This document shows, piece by piece, positions 47,839 to 56,979 of a stretch of DNA of 64,000 bases; positions within the stretch are counted from its first letter, which is position 1, and each line of letters begins with the position of its first letter. A program made the translations under genes and the position numbers. The notes beneath the pieces are model-generated. The model ran no database searches. It saw only the letters and a list, made by a program, of their open reading frames with translations, and was not told the DNA's origin. The stretch spans positions 926,001 through 990,000 of the forward strand of contig NZ_CP049783.1 of the NCBI RefSeq assembly GCF_015710975.1. The letters are read 5' to 3'. Origin of the DNA: Paenibacillus polymyxa. Its GTDB lineage: Bacteria > Bacillota > Bacilli > Paenibacillales > Paenibacillaceae.

Positions 47839-48505
47839 GACGATCCCTCCAAGCATTCAAAATAGATGTAAACATACGTTTGCCGTCATCCGTGCCAAGC
47901 AATGCATCCACCGCACGTTCCGGATGGGGCATCATGCCCAGCACGTTACCTTGTTCATTACAAATCCCCGCAATATCCGTCATGGAACCATTGGGATTAT
48001 CTTTATACGTAAATACGATCTGATTGTTCGCCTGCAAACGAGCCAGCGTCTCATCATCACAGTAATAGTTGCCTTCACCATGTGCGATCGGAATAATGAT
48101 CTCTTCACCAGCAGCATAATCTCTTGTAAAAGGCGTTTGGTTATTCGCAACCTGCAACACCGTATCACGGCAAAGGAATTTCATCGACAGATTACGGCGC
48201 AAAGCTCCTGGCAACAGCCCGGCTTCGGTCAAAATTTGAAAACCGTTGCAAATCCCCAAAATATATTTGCCCTCGGCAGCCGCTTTGGCTACTTCCTTCA
48301 TCACTGGAGCAAACCGGGAAATCGCACCACACCGCAGATAATCCCCGTAGGAGAAGCCTCCTGGAACAAGAATACAATCGTAAGGTGACAGATCCGTTGC
48401 CGTATGCCAAACATAATCGACAGGTTCACCGACCGTGTCCTCTATCGCCTTATAGCAGTCAATATCACAGTTGGAGCCCGGAAAAACCAGAACTGCAAAT
48501 TTCAT
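47816..48505 (-). CDS. purQ: FGAM synthase glutaminase subunit
   Basis: A 229-residue class I glutamine amidotransferase. The nucleophile is Cys in [11 protein letters not shown]; the His-Glu pair is in [11 protein letters not shown]. It supplies ammonia to PurL through PurS. The ATG at 48505 has GGAGGG 8 nt upstream; a longer frame to 48595 runs through purS and is rejected. Confidence 0.96.
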   Translation of the reverse strand: MKFAVLVFPGSNCDIDCYKAIEDTVGEPVDYVWHTATDLSPYDCILVPGGFSYGDYLRCGAISRFAPVMKEVAKAAAEGKYILGICNGFQILTEAGLLPGALRRNLSMKFLCRDTVLQVANNQTPFTRDYAAGEEIIIPIAHGEGNYYCDDETLARLQANNQIVFTYKDNPNGSMTDIAGICNEQGNVLGMMPHPERAVDALLGTDDGKRMFTSILNAWRDRHGAASVR

Positions 48506-48509
48506 GGAA

Positions 48510-48755
48510 TCAGCCCTCCAGTTCGTAGCGGTAGTCTTCAATGACCGTGTTGGCCAACAGCTTTTCACACATCTCGATGATGCGTTTCTCTGCACTCTCG
48601 CGGTCTGTTGTATCCAGATTCAGTTCCATATACTTACCAATTCTGACGCTGTCCACTTCTCCGAAACCCATAGAATGCAGTGCGCCTTGCACCGCGACCC
48701 CCTGCGGGTCCAAAACGCTTTGCTTTATCGTGACATAGACTGTTGCTTTCATCAT
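48510..48755 (-). CDS. purS: FGAM synthase PurS subunit
   Basis: This 81-residue protein ([38 protein letters not shown]) is the small bridging subunit between PurL and PurQ. It lies 4 bp before purQ and 58 bp after purC. The length is typical. Confidence 0.95.
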   Translation of the reverse strand: MMKATVYVTIKQSVLDPQGVAVQGALHSMGFGEVDSVRIGKYMELNLDTTDRESAEKRIIEMCEKLLANTVIEDYRYELEG

Positions 48756-48813
48756 GTTCCTTCAGTTCCTCCTCCGAATGAGTGAATCCTATTGGTTGAA
48801 TTATGATTACTAT

Positions 48814-49695
48814 TTACTGTGCCGTCAGACGCCGCCAAATATCCGTATATCTTGCAGTTGTTTCTTCTACGACCTCAGCAGGCAACGGATCGGGCTTGCT
48901 ATTCTTGTCCCAACCGGAGGATGCCAAATAGCTTCGTACCGGCTCCTTGTCCATGCTGTCAATCTCAACATCTAGTTCATACTTTTCCTGCGCCCAAAAA
49001 CGGGATGAATCCGGGGTGAAAATTTCATCAATCAAAATCACTTTGCCATCAACAAGACCAAACTCAAACTTGCAATCCGCTAAAATGATTCCTCGCTTTT
49101 CGCAGAAAGCACGCGCAAATTCGTACAATGCCAAGCTTTTTTCCTCAAGTTCACCTGTTAGCTGGGCCCCGACCAGTTCCTTCATTTGGTGAAGGGAAAT
49201 GTCCTCGTCGTGACCGACGTCGTTTTTGGCAGCCGGTGTAAATAAGGGCTTGGGAAAGCGTTCATTCTTACGTAGCCCCTTAGGCAATGGAATACCGTTT
49301 ACCTCACCGGTCTGTTCATATTGACGCCAGCCGCCTCCGGTAATATATCCGCGCACCACACACTCGATGTCGATGCGTTCAGCCTTCAGCGTGACCATGA
49401 TCCGATCCTTAAGCAGCTCTTTATTCTGTTCGTCGATGACATGTCCGAGCTTGTTTACATCGGTATGCACGACATGGTTTTCCAGCAGGTCTTTCGTCTG
49501 CTCGAACCAGAAAGTACTGAGCTTGTTCAGAACATTCCCCTTTTCCGGTACAGGCGGCTCCAACACATAATCAAAAGCTGAAATCCGATCCGTCACGACA
49601 ATCAGAAAATGTTCTCCGAGATCATACAACTCACGCACTTTGCCTTTGTACAAAAGCGGCGCATGAATCAGACCTTCGGCGGTAGACAATGACAT
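48814..49695 (-). CDS. purC: SAICAR synthetase
   Basis: The 293-residue enzyme joins aspartate to CAIR. It shows LLYKGKVRELYDLGE at the start, the conserved RGYITGGGW segment and ILADCKFEFG. It is somewhat longer than the B. subtilis enzyme (about 240 residues). AAAGAGGTG precedes the ATG. It is separated from purB by a 617-bp noncoding module. Confidence 0.95.
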   Translation of the reverse strand: MSLSTAEGLIHAPLLYKGKVRELYDLGEHFLIVVTDRISAFDYVLEPPVPEKGNVLNKLSTFWFEQTKDLLENHVVHTDVNKLGHVIDEQNKELLKDRIMVTLKAERIDIECVVRGYITGGGWRQYEQTGEVNGIPLPKGLRKNERFPKPLFTPAAKNDVGHDEDISLHQMKELVGAQLTGELEEKSLALYEFARAFCEKRGIILADCKFEFGLVDGKVILIDEIFTPDSSRFWAQEKYELDVEIDSMDKEPVRSYLASSGWDKNSKPDPLPAEVVEETTARYTDIWRRLTAQ

Positions 49696-49746
49696 TTCAT
49701 TACACCTCTTTCAAAAGAGTATGGCCCCTCCTAAATCGAGCCTTTG

Positions 49747-49821
49747 CCCCTCCTAAATCCTCCCCTCAGGGAGGACCCCCAGGGCTGCTGCCCTCGGGAC
49801 TCCCGCAAGGGTTGGCTAATG
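49747..49821. repeat. Short repeat closing the purC-purB module
   Basis: It aligns with 43439-43512. Here the starting CCCCTCCTAAATC also occurs once more about 20 bp before, at 49728, as a direct repeat. The TCCTCCC/GGGAGGA and GGG-CTGCT-CCC hairpins are kept. Confidence 0.75.
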
Positions 49822-50139
49822 GGCAAGGTGAGGGCGTGTATTTTGTAGCTATGGTGAAGTGAGCGCGTTTCGCTGGATGAAGGCTTGTTCGCACAAGCCC
49901 TCATCCAGCAACGCTTTTACGTTGGTGCGAACGGCTGGCTCAAGGCTTCGCTTCTTGAGCCTGTGCGTGCTCGTGAGGACTGCCGGCTGTTTGCTGCGCA
50001 AATTCGGCAACCCCCACGAGCACGTGGTCTGTGATAGAAAAGCAGTGGAACACGCTTTTCTATCGCTCTTGGGAAGGTGCGGCATCTTATGTGCCGCACC
50101 TCCCCTAGCTCTGCTCCCACACGAAGGTTGGTGCTGGAA
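49822..50139. other. Array of consecutive hairpins, purC-purB spacer
   Basis: No gene is supported. Consecutive stems: 49872-49909 (9 bp plus 7 bp, one mismatch, TCGC loop), 49937-49961 (8 bp), 49966-50024 (10 bp with smaller stems inside), 50033-50064 (11 bp plus 3 bp) and 50076-50100 (9 bp). The sequences differ from the purF-purM array, but the arrangement is the same. Confidence 0.85.
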
Positions 50140-50270
50140 GCAGCGGAGCGGACGGAATCGTTCTGGAGAAGCGTTAGCGCTTGCCTTTGCCCCTGGATTC
50201 CAACCTTTGCAGATTTTCCAGGAAACCAGGGGCAACAGCAATCGGAAGAATGATCCGTTCGCGCAGCGGC
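50140..50270. repeat. Dispersed structured repeat, copy C (purC-purB)
   Basis: Outer stem: 50152-50164 with 50247-50258, one unpaired A. Inner stem: 50187-50196 with 50226-50235, 10 bp perfect. A small stem AAGCG/CGCTT lies at 50169-50182. Shared blocks TCTGGAGAAGCG, GCCTTTGC, GGCAACAGC and ATCGGAAGA are present. It lies just after the purB stop codon in the direction of transcription. Confidence 0.85.
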
Positions 50271-50312
50271 CTCATCACGCTCCTGAGCCTCTCCCAAGCA
50301 CCAAACCGTCCT

Positions 50313-51611
50313 CTACTCCCCTAATCCCAACTTTTTAAAGATCGTATCCACGTTCTTCAAATGCCAAGCCGGGTTGAACGCATCCTCGATTTCATCCGGA
50401 CTGAGCACGGCAGTAATTTCCGGAGTCGCCTCGACAATTTCGCGGAACTGGCGTTGCTCTTCCCATGCCTGCATCGCACGCGGTTGTACGGTATCGTAAG
50501 CTTTTTCACGACTAAAGCCCTTGTCGATCAGCTTCGTCATAATGCGGCCGGAGAATGGTACACCATACGTACGCGCCATATTGCGCTTCATATTTTCAGG
50601 GAAGACCGTCAGATTTTTCACGATATTGCCAAAACGGTTCAGCATATAGTTCAACAGCATCGTTGCATCTGGCAGAATGATACGTTCTACAGAAGAATGC
50701 GAAATGTCGCGTTCATGCCACAACGTTACGTTCTCATACGCCGATACCATATGCCCACGAATCACACGTGCCAGACCGGAGATGTTTTCACTTCCGATCG
50801 GATTGCGTTTATGTGGCATCGCGGAAGATCCTTTTTGACCTTTGGCAAAAGCTTCTTCCACCTCACGGAATTCACTCTTTTGCAATGCACGGACTTCTGT
50901 AGCAAACTTGTCCAACGATGTGGCGATCAACGCCAACGTGGCCATGTATTCAGCATGACGGTCGCGCTGGAGCGTTTGTGTAGAAATCGGGGCAGGCTTG
51001 GTGCCGAGCTTGCGGCATACGAATTCTTCCACAGCCGGGTCGATGTTGGCGTATGTTCCGACCGCACCGGACATTTTACCGTATTGTACTTGGTCAGCAG
51101 CATAGCGGAAACGTTCCAGATTGCGCTTCATTTCCTCGTACCACAAGGCCATTTTCAGTCCAAATGTGGTCGGCTCAGCATGCACTCCATGTGTACGTCC
51201 CATCATCGGTGTGTGCTTGTAAGCCAATGCTTTTTCCTTCAAAATTTCAATAAAATTCAGAATATCTCGTTCCAGAATTTCATTCGCCTGCTTTAACAGA
51301 TAGCCCAGAGCCGTATCAACCACGTCTGTAGAGGTTAGGCCATAATGTACCCATTTGCGCTCGTCGCCAAGACTTTCGGATACCGTGCGGGTAAAAGCAA
51401 TGACATCATGTCTTGTCTCCTGCTCAATTTCATAGATCCGTTCAATATCAAAGCTTGCATTTTTACGCAGAGCCACGGTATCTTCTTTTGGGATAACCCC
51501 TAACTCAGCCCATGCTTCACAGGCACACAGTTCTACTTCCAGCCAAGCTTTAAATTTATTTTCTTCCGTCCAAATCGCTCTCATTTCCGGTCTGCTATAG
51601 CGTTCGATCAT
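50313..51611 (-). CDS. purB: Adenylosuccinate lyase
   Basis: The 432-residue fumarase-superfamily enzyme splits SAICAR and adenylosuccinate. It carries the signature [11 protein letters not shown], the [11 protein letters not shown] region and [14 protein letters not shown]. It follows purK with 2 bp between. Confidence 0.96.
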   Translation of the reverse strand: MIERYSRPEMRAIWTEENKFKAWLEVELCACEAWAELGVIPKEDTVALRKNASFDIERIYEIEQETRHDVIAFTRTVSESLGDERKWVHYGLTSTDVVDTALGYLLKQANEILERDILNFIEILKEKALAYKHTPMMGRTHGVHAEPTTFGLKMALWYEEMKRNLERFRYAADQVQYGKMSGAVGTYANIDPAVEEFVCRKLGTKPAPISTQTLQRDRHAEYMATLALIATSLDKFATEVRALQKSEFREVEEAFAKGQKGSSAMPHKRNPIGSENISGLARVIRGHMVSAYENVTLWHERDISHSSVERIILPDATMLLNYMLNRFGNIVKNLTVFPENMKRNMARTYGVPFSGRIMTKLIDKGFSREKAYDTVQPRAMQAWEEQRQFREIVEATPEITAVLSPDEIEDAFNPAWHLKNVDTIFKKLGLGE

Positions 51612-51613
51612 GA

Positions 51614-52789
51614 CTATTTATTCCCCCAAATATTGGTTTGATCAATCCATTCCAGTGCTTGTTCCGTATCCTGGCACAACAGATTAATATGTCCCATCTT
51701 TCGGCCTGGCTTGGCTTCACTTTTTCCATACAAATGCAGCTTTGGTACAACACTCAATCCTTCAGCTTCAGCATCTGATTGTCCGAATCTTCGAATTACG
51801 TCCTCCAAATGCTCACCTAGTACATTGACCATCACCACCGGAGTCAGCAGCTTCGTGTTGCCCAGTGGCAAACCACAAATCGCACGTATATGTTGCTCAA
51901 ATTGCGAGGTGGCGCAACCCTCCATCGTGTAATGGCCGGAGTTATGGGGTCGTGGTGCCAACTCATTAACGTATAATTGTCCGTCTTCGGTGACAAACAT
52001 CTCCACAGCTAGCAGTCCCACCGCATCCAATGACTCCGCCACAGCCAGCGCCAATTTGCGTGCTTCCTCCTGGACAGCTTCAGGTACGCGTGCGGGTACA
52101 ATCGACGTGTGCAAAATATTGTTCACGTGGATGTTTTCCGCAGGTGGAAAGGCTTTGGCTTCACCGTTCGTGCTGCGAGCTACAATCACCGAGATTTCGC
52201 AGCGAAAACGGATGAACTGTTCCAACACCAGTTCCGCACCGCTTCCAGCCAGTTGCTCGTAGGCATTCGTGGCTTCCTCCGATTGGCGAATGACCACTTG
52301 GCCCTTGCCATCATAACCGCCGACTGCTGTTTTGAGCACACACGGCACACCCAGTTCGGCTACCGCTTGAACCATATCGGCAGGACTGCTAATTTCACGA
52401 TATGGAGCAACAGGAACACCAGCTGCTTCAATAGAACGTTTTTCCCGCAGACGATGCTGTGTCGTGTACAAAAGACTGCTGCCCTGCGGTACACTGGATT
52501 CCTGTTCCAAAAGTGCGGCTACACCCGCATCCACATTTTCAAACTCATACGTGATCACGTCACACCGTTCAGCCAGTTCTCTGGCCGCGTGCTCATCATC
52601 ATAGGCAGCACGGATTTGTTCTGACACCTGTCCACACGGACTATCCGGTGCAGGGTCCAGTGTCACGAAGCGATAGCCTAGGTTAGTTCCTGCCAGTACA
52701 AGCATTCTGCCTAATTGTCCGCCTCCCAAAATTCCAATCACTGTGCCAGGAGGGCGAATACGGCCAGCGGATTCACATGCTTCATTCAT
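51614..52789 (-). CDS. purK: 5-(carboxyamino)imidazole ribonucleotide synthase
   Basis: This 391-residue ATP-grasp enzyme carboxylates AIR to N5-CAIR. Features: [17 protein letters not shown], the ATP-grasp region [14 protein letters not shown] and [14 protein letters not shown]. It overlaps purE by 4 bp. Confidence 0.96.
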   Translation of the reverse strand: MNEACESAGRIRPPGTVIGILGGGQLGRMLVLAGTNLGYRFVTLDPAPDSPCGQVSEQIRAAYDDEHAARELAERCDVITYEFENVDAGVAALLEQESSVPQGSSLLYTTQHRLREKRSIEAAGVPVAPYREISSPADMVQAVAELGVPCVLKTAVGGYDGKGQVVIRQSEEATNAYEQLAGSGAELVLEQFIRFRCEISVIVARSTNGEAKAFPPAENIHVNNILHTSIVPARVPEAVQEEARKLALAVAESLDAVGLLAVEMFVTEDGQLYVNELAPRPHNSGHYTMEGCATSQFEQHIRAICGLPLGNTKLLTPVVMVNVLGEHLEDVIRRFGQSDAEAEGLSVVPKLHLYGKSEAKPGRKMGHINLLCQDTEQALEWIDQTNIWGNK

Positions 52790-53271
52790 AGCGAGTCACT
52801 GCCTTCCAGTACCTCGTCACGGATACGGTCGCGTCTTGCCACAACCCGCTGACTTATCTTTTCGTCAAAAGCACCTAATATTTGTGCAGCCAGCAACCCT
52901 GCGTTGGTAGAGCCTGCCTTACCGATTGCCACAGTGGCGACTGGAATACCACCCGGCATCTGCACAATGGAGAGCAGGGAGTCCAGACCATTCAGAGCCT
53001 TCGACTGGACAGGCACACCAATCACTGGCAAGGAGGTCTTCGCAGCTACCATTCCCGGCAGATGTGCAGCCCCACCCGCTCCAGCAATAATGACCTTTAG
53101 TCCGCGCCCGGCGGCCTCTTCTGCAAAACGAAACATTAAATCCGGTGTACGATGGGCTGAAACTACTTTTTTCTCATATCCGATTTCAAGCTCGTCCAGC
53201 ACAGCACATGCATGTTGCATGGTGTCCCAGTCTGATGTGCTGCCCATAATGACAGCGACCTGCACTGACAT
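52786..53271 (-). CDS. purE: N5-CAIR mutase, class I PurE
   Basis: A 161-residue enzyme of class I type: [31 protein letters not shown] and [23 protein letters not shown]. It is the first gene of the operon, preceded by a 360-nt leader with a riboswitch. I chose the ATG at 53271 (GGGAGTGAAGG upstream); the frame extends into the leader terminator and is rejected. Confidence 0.95.
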   Translation of the reverse strand: MSVQVAVIMGSTSDWDTMQHACAVLDELEIGYEKKVVSAHRTPDLMFRFAEEAAGRGLKVIIAGAGGAAHLPGMVAAKTSLPVIGVPVQSKALNGLDSLLSIVQMPGGIPVATVAIGKAGSTNAGLLAAQILGAFDEKISQRVVARRDRIRDEVLEGSDSL

Positions 53272-53302
53272 GTCCTTCACTCCCTGTTTATCAATAAGCG
53301 CC

Positions 53303-53346
53303 AAAAATCCGGCACTCGAAAATAACGTTATTTTCAAGACACCGGA
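53303..53346 (-). terminator. Riboswitch-controlled terminator in pur leader
   Basis: On the minus strand TCCGG (53342-53346) pairs with CCGGA (53308-53312), enclosing an internal perfect palindrome GAAAATAACGTTATTTTC, followed by TTTTT. Its 5' arm is also part of a 10-nt sequence (53342-53351) complementary to the aptamer, which gives a clear terminator/antiterminator switch. Confidence 0.8.
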
Positions 53347-53436
53347 CTACGAAAAAACAAACGACAGAGCCTCTTAAAGGCATGCCAAAAGCAAGCCTGT
53401 TCCACCGCATCCAATGCGGCTTCAGCCGTATGTCTC

Positions 53437-53504
53437 CCGTAGTCCGGAAATTTAAGGTTTCCAGGTAGAAACTTCCGGGCCATATCCCCGGCATTATACG
53501 AGTC
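53437..53504 (-). promoter_or_regulatory. Purine (guanine-type) riboswitch aptamer
   Basis: Read on the minus strand, the order CTCGTATAATGCC, GGGGATATGGCCCGG, AAGTTTCTACC, TGGAAACC, TAAATTTCCGGACTACGGG matches the purine aptamer with P1, P2 and P3. The specificity base in GGACTAC is C, as in guanine/hypoxanthine riboswitches (adenine types have T). CCGGACTACG (53439-53448) can pair with 53342-53351 as antiterminator when no ligand is bound, so guanine should turn the operon off. Confidence 0.93.
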
Positions 53505-53630
53505 AGGATTGTGCTTACTCCATACCCAACGATATACTTTCCCAGCATAATCGTGATGGATTTCGGCTCCAACATGTGTACCTAATTAAATTGTACCTAA
53601 AGTTCATTTTTTATCGACAATACACTTCAT

Positions 53631-53708
53631 AGTTTAACAATTCCCTACACCCTGTGTCAACTTGAAAACGAACATTGTCATAATGATACAATTTAATGTT
53701 CGTGTTTA
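53631..53708 (-). promoter_or_regulatory. pur operon promoter with paired PurR boxes
   Basis: TTGACA (minus strand, 53660-53655) and TAAACT (53636-53631) are 18 bp apart. Directly upstream, two inverted copies of a CGAACATT core (about 53665-53677 and 53694-53708) match the paired PurBoxes bound by Bacillus PurR, an AT-flanked CGAAC element. PRPP-responsive repression is expected in addition to the riboswitch. Confidence 0.82.
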
Positions 53709-53813
53709 ACAAAAACCAAGCCCTTTATATGCATACCTCAGGACTATTGTATTACATTTAGCTATCACTCTACCTACACTGGTAACGGCCAGCAATACAT
53801 CTTTCCAACAAAA

Positions 53814-53855
53814 ATAAAAAGCCGGCACTTCCTGTACAGGTAGTGATCCGACTTT
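53814..53855 (-). terminator. Intrinsic terminator of universal stress gene
   Basis: On the minus strand AGTCGG..CACT..CCTG pairs with CAGG..AGTG..CCGGCT, followed by TTTTT. Confidence 0.75.
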
Positions 53856-53869
53856 TGCTTTTTACTTCG

Positions 53870-54304
53870 TTATTTTACGACCAGCACGGGGATACGTGCA
53901 TGCTGCACCACATTGTGACTTACGCTACCTAATACAAATTCACGAATACCACCCAATCCGCGACTGCCAATCACAATCACATCGAAGCCATTCTCATTGG
54001 CATAATCCAAAATGACTTCGGCCGGCGAACCTTGAATCAGCTCTACCTTGGCGTCTACACCTTGCTCAGCAAGCCGCTTTTTAACTTCATCCGTAGTTTG
54101 CTCAGCCAAATCATAATACTCTTTATTCACCGAAGCTGGAATTGGAGCCAAACCTTCGCCCATAAAAATCCGCGGGAAATCGAATGCTGTCACTACCTCA
54201 AGCTTCGAGGAGGGTGATGCCTTCACCAATTCAGCCGCCTTCAATAAAGCTTTGTTGGAAGCATCCGAACCGTCATAAGCAAGCAATACTTTTGAAAATA
54301 GCAT
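53870..54304 (-). CDS. Universal stress protein UspA family
   Basis: This 144-residue protein has the UspA fold: KVLLAYDGSDASNKALLKAAEL at the start, and the ATP-binding motif VIGSRGLGGIREFVLGSVSHNVV with G-2x-G-9x-G(S/T) spacing. Cytosolic and probably dimeric. I chose the ATG at 54304, with GAGGTG 6 nt upstream. Confidence 0.9.
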   Translation of the reverse strand: MLFSKVLLAYDGSDASNKALLKAAELVKASPSSKLEVVTAFDFPRIFMGEGLAPIPASVNKEYYDLAEQTTDEVKKRLAEQGVDAKVELIQGSPAEVILDYANENGFDVIVIGSRGLGGIREFVLGSVSHNVVQHARIPVLVVK

Positions 54305-54452
54305 AATACGCACCTCTTCCGAATTCAGTTTGTTAAATCAAAGCCTGAAATTATGTATTCCTGTGGTTGTTCACTTCATACATCATGTAATGGCTGAGAA
54401 TAGCCTTCTCAATCATCATTAAACTTCCCTATGAGAAGCTAAACTCCCAGCC

Positions 54453-54716
54453 TTAGCGTAAAAAATACCCATAGAGCAATGCGTTAATGAATAGCAACAC
54501 AGGAATACCTAATCTGAAGGTCATATGCCGTGTTTTATGGCGTTTGCGGTACATCGCAATGAGTACACCCAATGCGCCCCCGATCAGGGCCAGCAAAAAC
54601 AACGTCCGTTCAGGTACACGATCACGGTGTTTACGTGCTCTCTTTTTATCTTCCGACATTACCAGATAGCCTACTGCATTAATGAACAGTAGCCATACCA
54701 ACAAGCCTGTCTGCAA
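54453..54716 (-). CDS. DUF1294 family membrane protein
   Basis: An 87-residue protein with three hydrophobic segments (about 5-18, 40-57 and 71-85) and a basic cytosolic loop (KKRARKHRDRVPERTL). The pattern GGALGVLIAMYRKRHKTRH matches DUF1294. It starts at a TTG with GGAGG 7 nt upstream. The function is unknown. Confidence 0.82.
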   Translation of the reverse strand: MQTGLLVWLLFINAVGYLVMSEDKKRARKHRDRVPERTLFLLALIGGALGVLIAMYRKRHKTRHMTFRLGIPVLLFINALLYGYFLR

Positions 54717-54910
54717 TGTCTCTCCTCCTTTTGCACACCGTACCAGTTTCAGGTATTAGGACTTATATAGGGCTCTCTTCTTCATTATAACCTCACCCCT
54801 TTTATAGAAACAACGCCTTCTCTGACTGGGAAAACGTTTTTGCGGAAATAGTAACGGTGTATGAGGGCAATTCCCGAGTGCATTTATTTTGTCTTAAAGG
54901 AGGAACTACG

Positions 54911-55039
54911 ATGGAAAGCACCCATGAATACGTTGAAAAGCTACGAGAAAATGCAAAAAAGGCAGAACGTAACCGTAAACAAGGAAAAGGAACTCCCAGC
55001 GCTAGCTTGCCAACAAAACAGCATAGCAAAAACCCCTGA
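54911..55039 (+). CDS. DUF4023-like small basic protein
   Basis: A 42-residue hydrophilic protein (ESTHEYVEKLRENAKKAERN, then QGKGTPSASLPTKQHSK) with a perfect AAAGGAGGA site 6 nt before the ATG. Composition and the VEKL..N..KA pattern resemble DUF4023 proteins of Paenibacillus and Bacillus. A strong terminator follows. The longer frame starting at 54857 lacks a ribosome site. Confidence 0.7.
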   Translation: MESTHEYVEKLRENAKKAERNRKQGKGTPSASLPTKQHSKNP

Positions 55040-55400
55040 TCATGGAATCTGTATTCAACTGTAGAACCATGTAAATACCGTAAAACATCAACTCCACCTT
55101 GTCACTCTCATTAAATGAAATTAAAGGTACACTCAGTTGTTCACCTTTTATCAAAAACAACAAGCAGACTCCTTATGAGTTTTCTGCTTGTTGTTTTCTT
55201 TTATAATTATTTTCCATTTAGCTGTATTTAAAGCGATTACATATATAAAAACGAGTTTTAAAGTTATATTTTCTAACATATATATTGACTAAAAACGATT
55301 TTACACCCTATAATGCGTGATATTAACGTAATTCGACAAAATATTTGTCAGTTAATCTATCATTAATATTTCAAGGTTTAAGATTGGAGAGGAGCTTTAT
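55040..55400 (+). other. Intergenic region with terminator and asparaginase promoter
   Basis: A terminator hairpin at 55153-55199 (AAAACAACAAGCAGA with TCTGCTTGTTGTTTT, 15 bp, then TTTCTTTT) ends the small gene. A promoter for the asparaginase gene follows, with TTGACT (55285-55290) and TATAAT (55309-55314) 18 bp apart. Nothing else is seen. Confidence 0.75.
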
Positions 55401-56561
55401 ATGACTAACATGAAAAAAATGACAATGATTCCCCTGTTGGCCGGCTTTATTCTCGGAAGTACCTTATGGAGTGGTGGATTTACTGCTAACGCTGCGGCAG
55501 CAGCTACAACCAGCACAACGGTATCTACTTCTAACACTACAACTTCAGACAAATCTGAAAATCCACAAACTAATCATTTACCCAATATTAAAATACTAGC
55601 CACAGGAGGGACCATTGCAGGGTCATCCTCCGTCAACACGGATACAACTGGCTACAAAGCAGGCGCATTAGGTGTTGAAACCTTAATCAATGCCGTTCCT
55701 GAGATGAAAAGTATTGCAAATGTCAGTGGTGAGCAAGTGGTTAACGTGGGTAGCCCCGATGTTAATAATGAAATCCTCTTAAAACTTGCCAAACGCACCA
55801 ACGAACTGCTTGCCAGAGACGATGTAGACGGTATTGTCATTACCCATGGTACAGATACATTGGAAGAAACGGCATACTTCCTTAACCTTGTCGTTAAGAG
55901 CGATAAGCCTGTAGTTGTTGTTGGCTCTATGCGCCCAGCTACTGCCATCAGTGCCGATGGTCCATTCAACCTTTATAATGCTGTAAAAGTTGCCGGAGCT
56001 TCGGCCTCCAAAGGCCAAGGTGTACTCGTATTGCTGAACGATCGCATCGGTGCAGCAAGATACATCACAAAAACGAACACAACTGCAGTCGATACGTTCA
56101 AGTCTGTGGAGCAGGGCTACCTTGGAGCTGTAGTGGGCGATCAAGTATACTACTACAACAAATCCACTCATAAGCATACGACTTCTTCTGTATTCGACGT
56201 CTCTAATCTCACCCAACTGCCGCAAGTAGATATTCTATACGAGTATCAAAACAACGGTCGCTACCTGTATGATGCTGCCGTAGCAGCTGGCGCCAAGGGC
56301 ATAGTGGTCGCTGGTTCCGGTAATGGTTCCTTATCCAAGACCTCCTCAGAAGGCGCAGAGGCCGCAGGCAAAAAAGGAGTTATTATTGCCCGCTCCAGCC
56401 GCGTAGGAAGTGGAGTTGTGTCCCCATCGACAAAAGACGCAGCATCGAACTTTGTGTCCACCGATTCGCTCAATCCGCAAAAAGCACGGATTTTACTCAT
56501 GCTCGCTTTGACCCAGACGCATGATGTTAATCAAATCCAATCTTTCTTTAATGAATACTAA
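55401..56561 (+). CDS. Secreted type II L-asparaginase
   Basis: The 386-residue enzyme has a signal peptide (residues 1-30, cleavage near ANAAAAA) and a Ser/Thr-rich linker. The asparaginase fold follows, with first catalytic Thr in [12 protein letters not shown], second triad [16 protein letters not shown] and substrate loop [17 protein letters not shown]. It hydrolyses asparagine to aspartate and ammonia outside the cell. GGAGAGGAG precedes the ATG and it has its own promoter and terminator. Confidence 0.95.
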   Translation: MTNMKKMTMIPLLAGFILGSTLWSGGFTANAAAAATTSTTVSTSNTTTSDKSENPQTNHLPNIKILATGGTIAGSSSVNTDTTGYKAGALGVETLINAVPEMKSIANVSGEQVVNVGSPDVNNEILLKLAKRTNELLARDDVDGIVITHGTDTLEETAYFLNLVVKSDKPVVVVGSMRPATAISADGPFNLYNAVKVAGASASKGQGVLVLLNDRIGAARYITKTNTTAVDTFKSVEQGYLGAVVGDQVYYYNKSTHKHTTSSVFDVSNLTQLPQVDILYEYQNNGRYLYDAAVAAGAKGIVVAGSGNGSLSKTSSEGAEAAGKKGVIIARSSRVGSGVVSPSTKDAASNFVSTDSLNPQKARILLMLALTQTHDVNQIQSFFNEY

Positions 56562-56604
56562 GGGCAGTTATTCCAAACCAAATAAATATAACTTCATTAT
56601 TATA

Positions 56605-56652
56605 AAAAAGAAGCAGCAGTTACGGTTGACCACCGTACTGCTGCTTCTTTTA
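56605..56652 (+). terminator. Intrinsic terminator of asparaginase gene
   Basis: AAGAAGCAGCAG pairs with CTGCTGCTTCTT, extended inside by ACGG/CCGT, with flanking A and T runs that make it bidirectional. Confidence 0.88.
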
Positions 56653-56743
56653 TGCAAGACAATGTCTGGCACCCATAACGATTACATCTGGTATCCAAAC
56701 GTCTTGGTCTTATACAGCCATTCGTTTTCCCTTACAGGTAGCA

Positions 56744-56881
56744 TTAAGACTGCTGTTTGGGAATCCCATTCAAGCTTGGAGGATATTTAGCTTGCTTCTC
56801 TGGATGAGCAGCGATTTCTTCCTCCAGTATACTTGATTTATTTTGCTGATTATTGATTTTAAGCGGCTTATGTTTGGGCAT
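56744..56881 (-). CDS. Small hypothetical protein (45 residues)
   Basis: A minus-strand ATG at 56881 follows GAGGAGGTGAG by about 6 nt, an excellent ribosome site. The product starts MPKHKPLKINNQQNKSS, has an acidic LEEEIAAHPEKQAKYPP middle and ends in a Gln/Ser tail. It is hydrophilic with no cysteine. It is followed by the bidirectional terminator at 56605-56652. Composition resembles small spore-associated proteins, but I recognise no family. Confidence 0.65.
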   Translation of the reverse strand: MPKHKPLKINNQQNKSSILEEEIAAHPEKQAKYPPSLNGIPKQQS

Positions 56882-56979
56882 AAATACTCACCTCCTCGGA
56901 TTACCATGCCAAGGAGTAAGCTTTTTTATACCGACATACGCCTGCTAATTGTGTAGCTTGAAGCACGCTCTGGCAATCT

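Noticed and set aside
49859..50338. 159-residue ORF and others in the purC-purB spacer
   Set aside because: They run across the hairpin array and structured repeat, contain inverted-repeat translations and lack ribosome sites.
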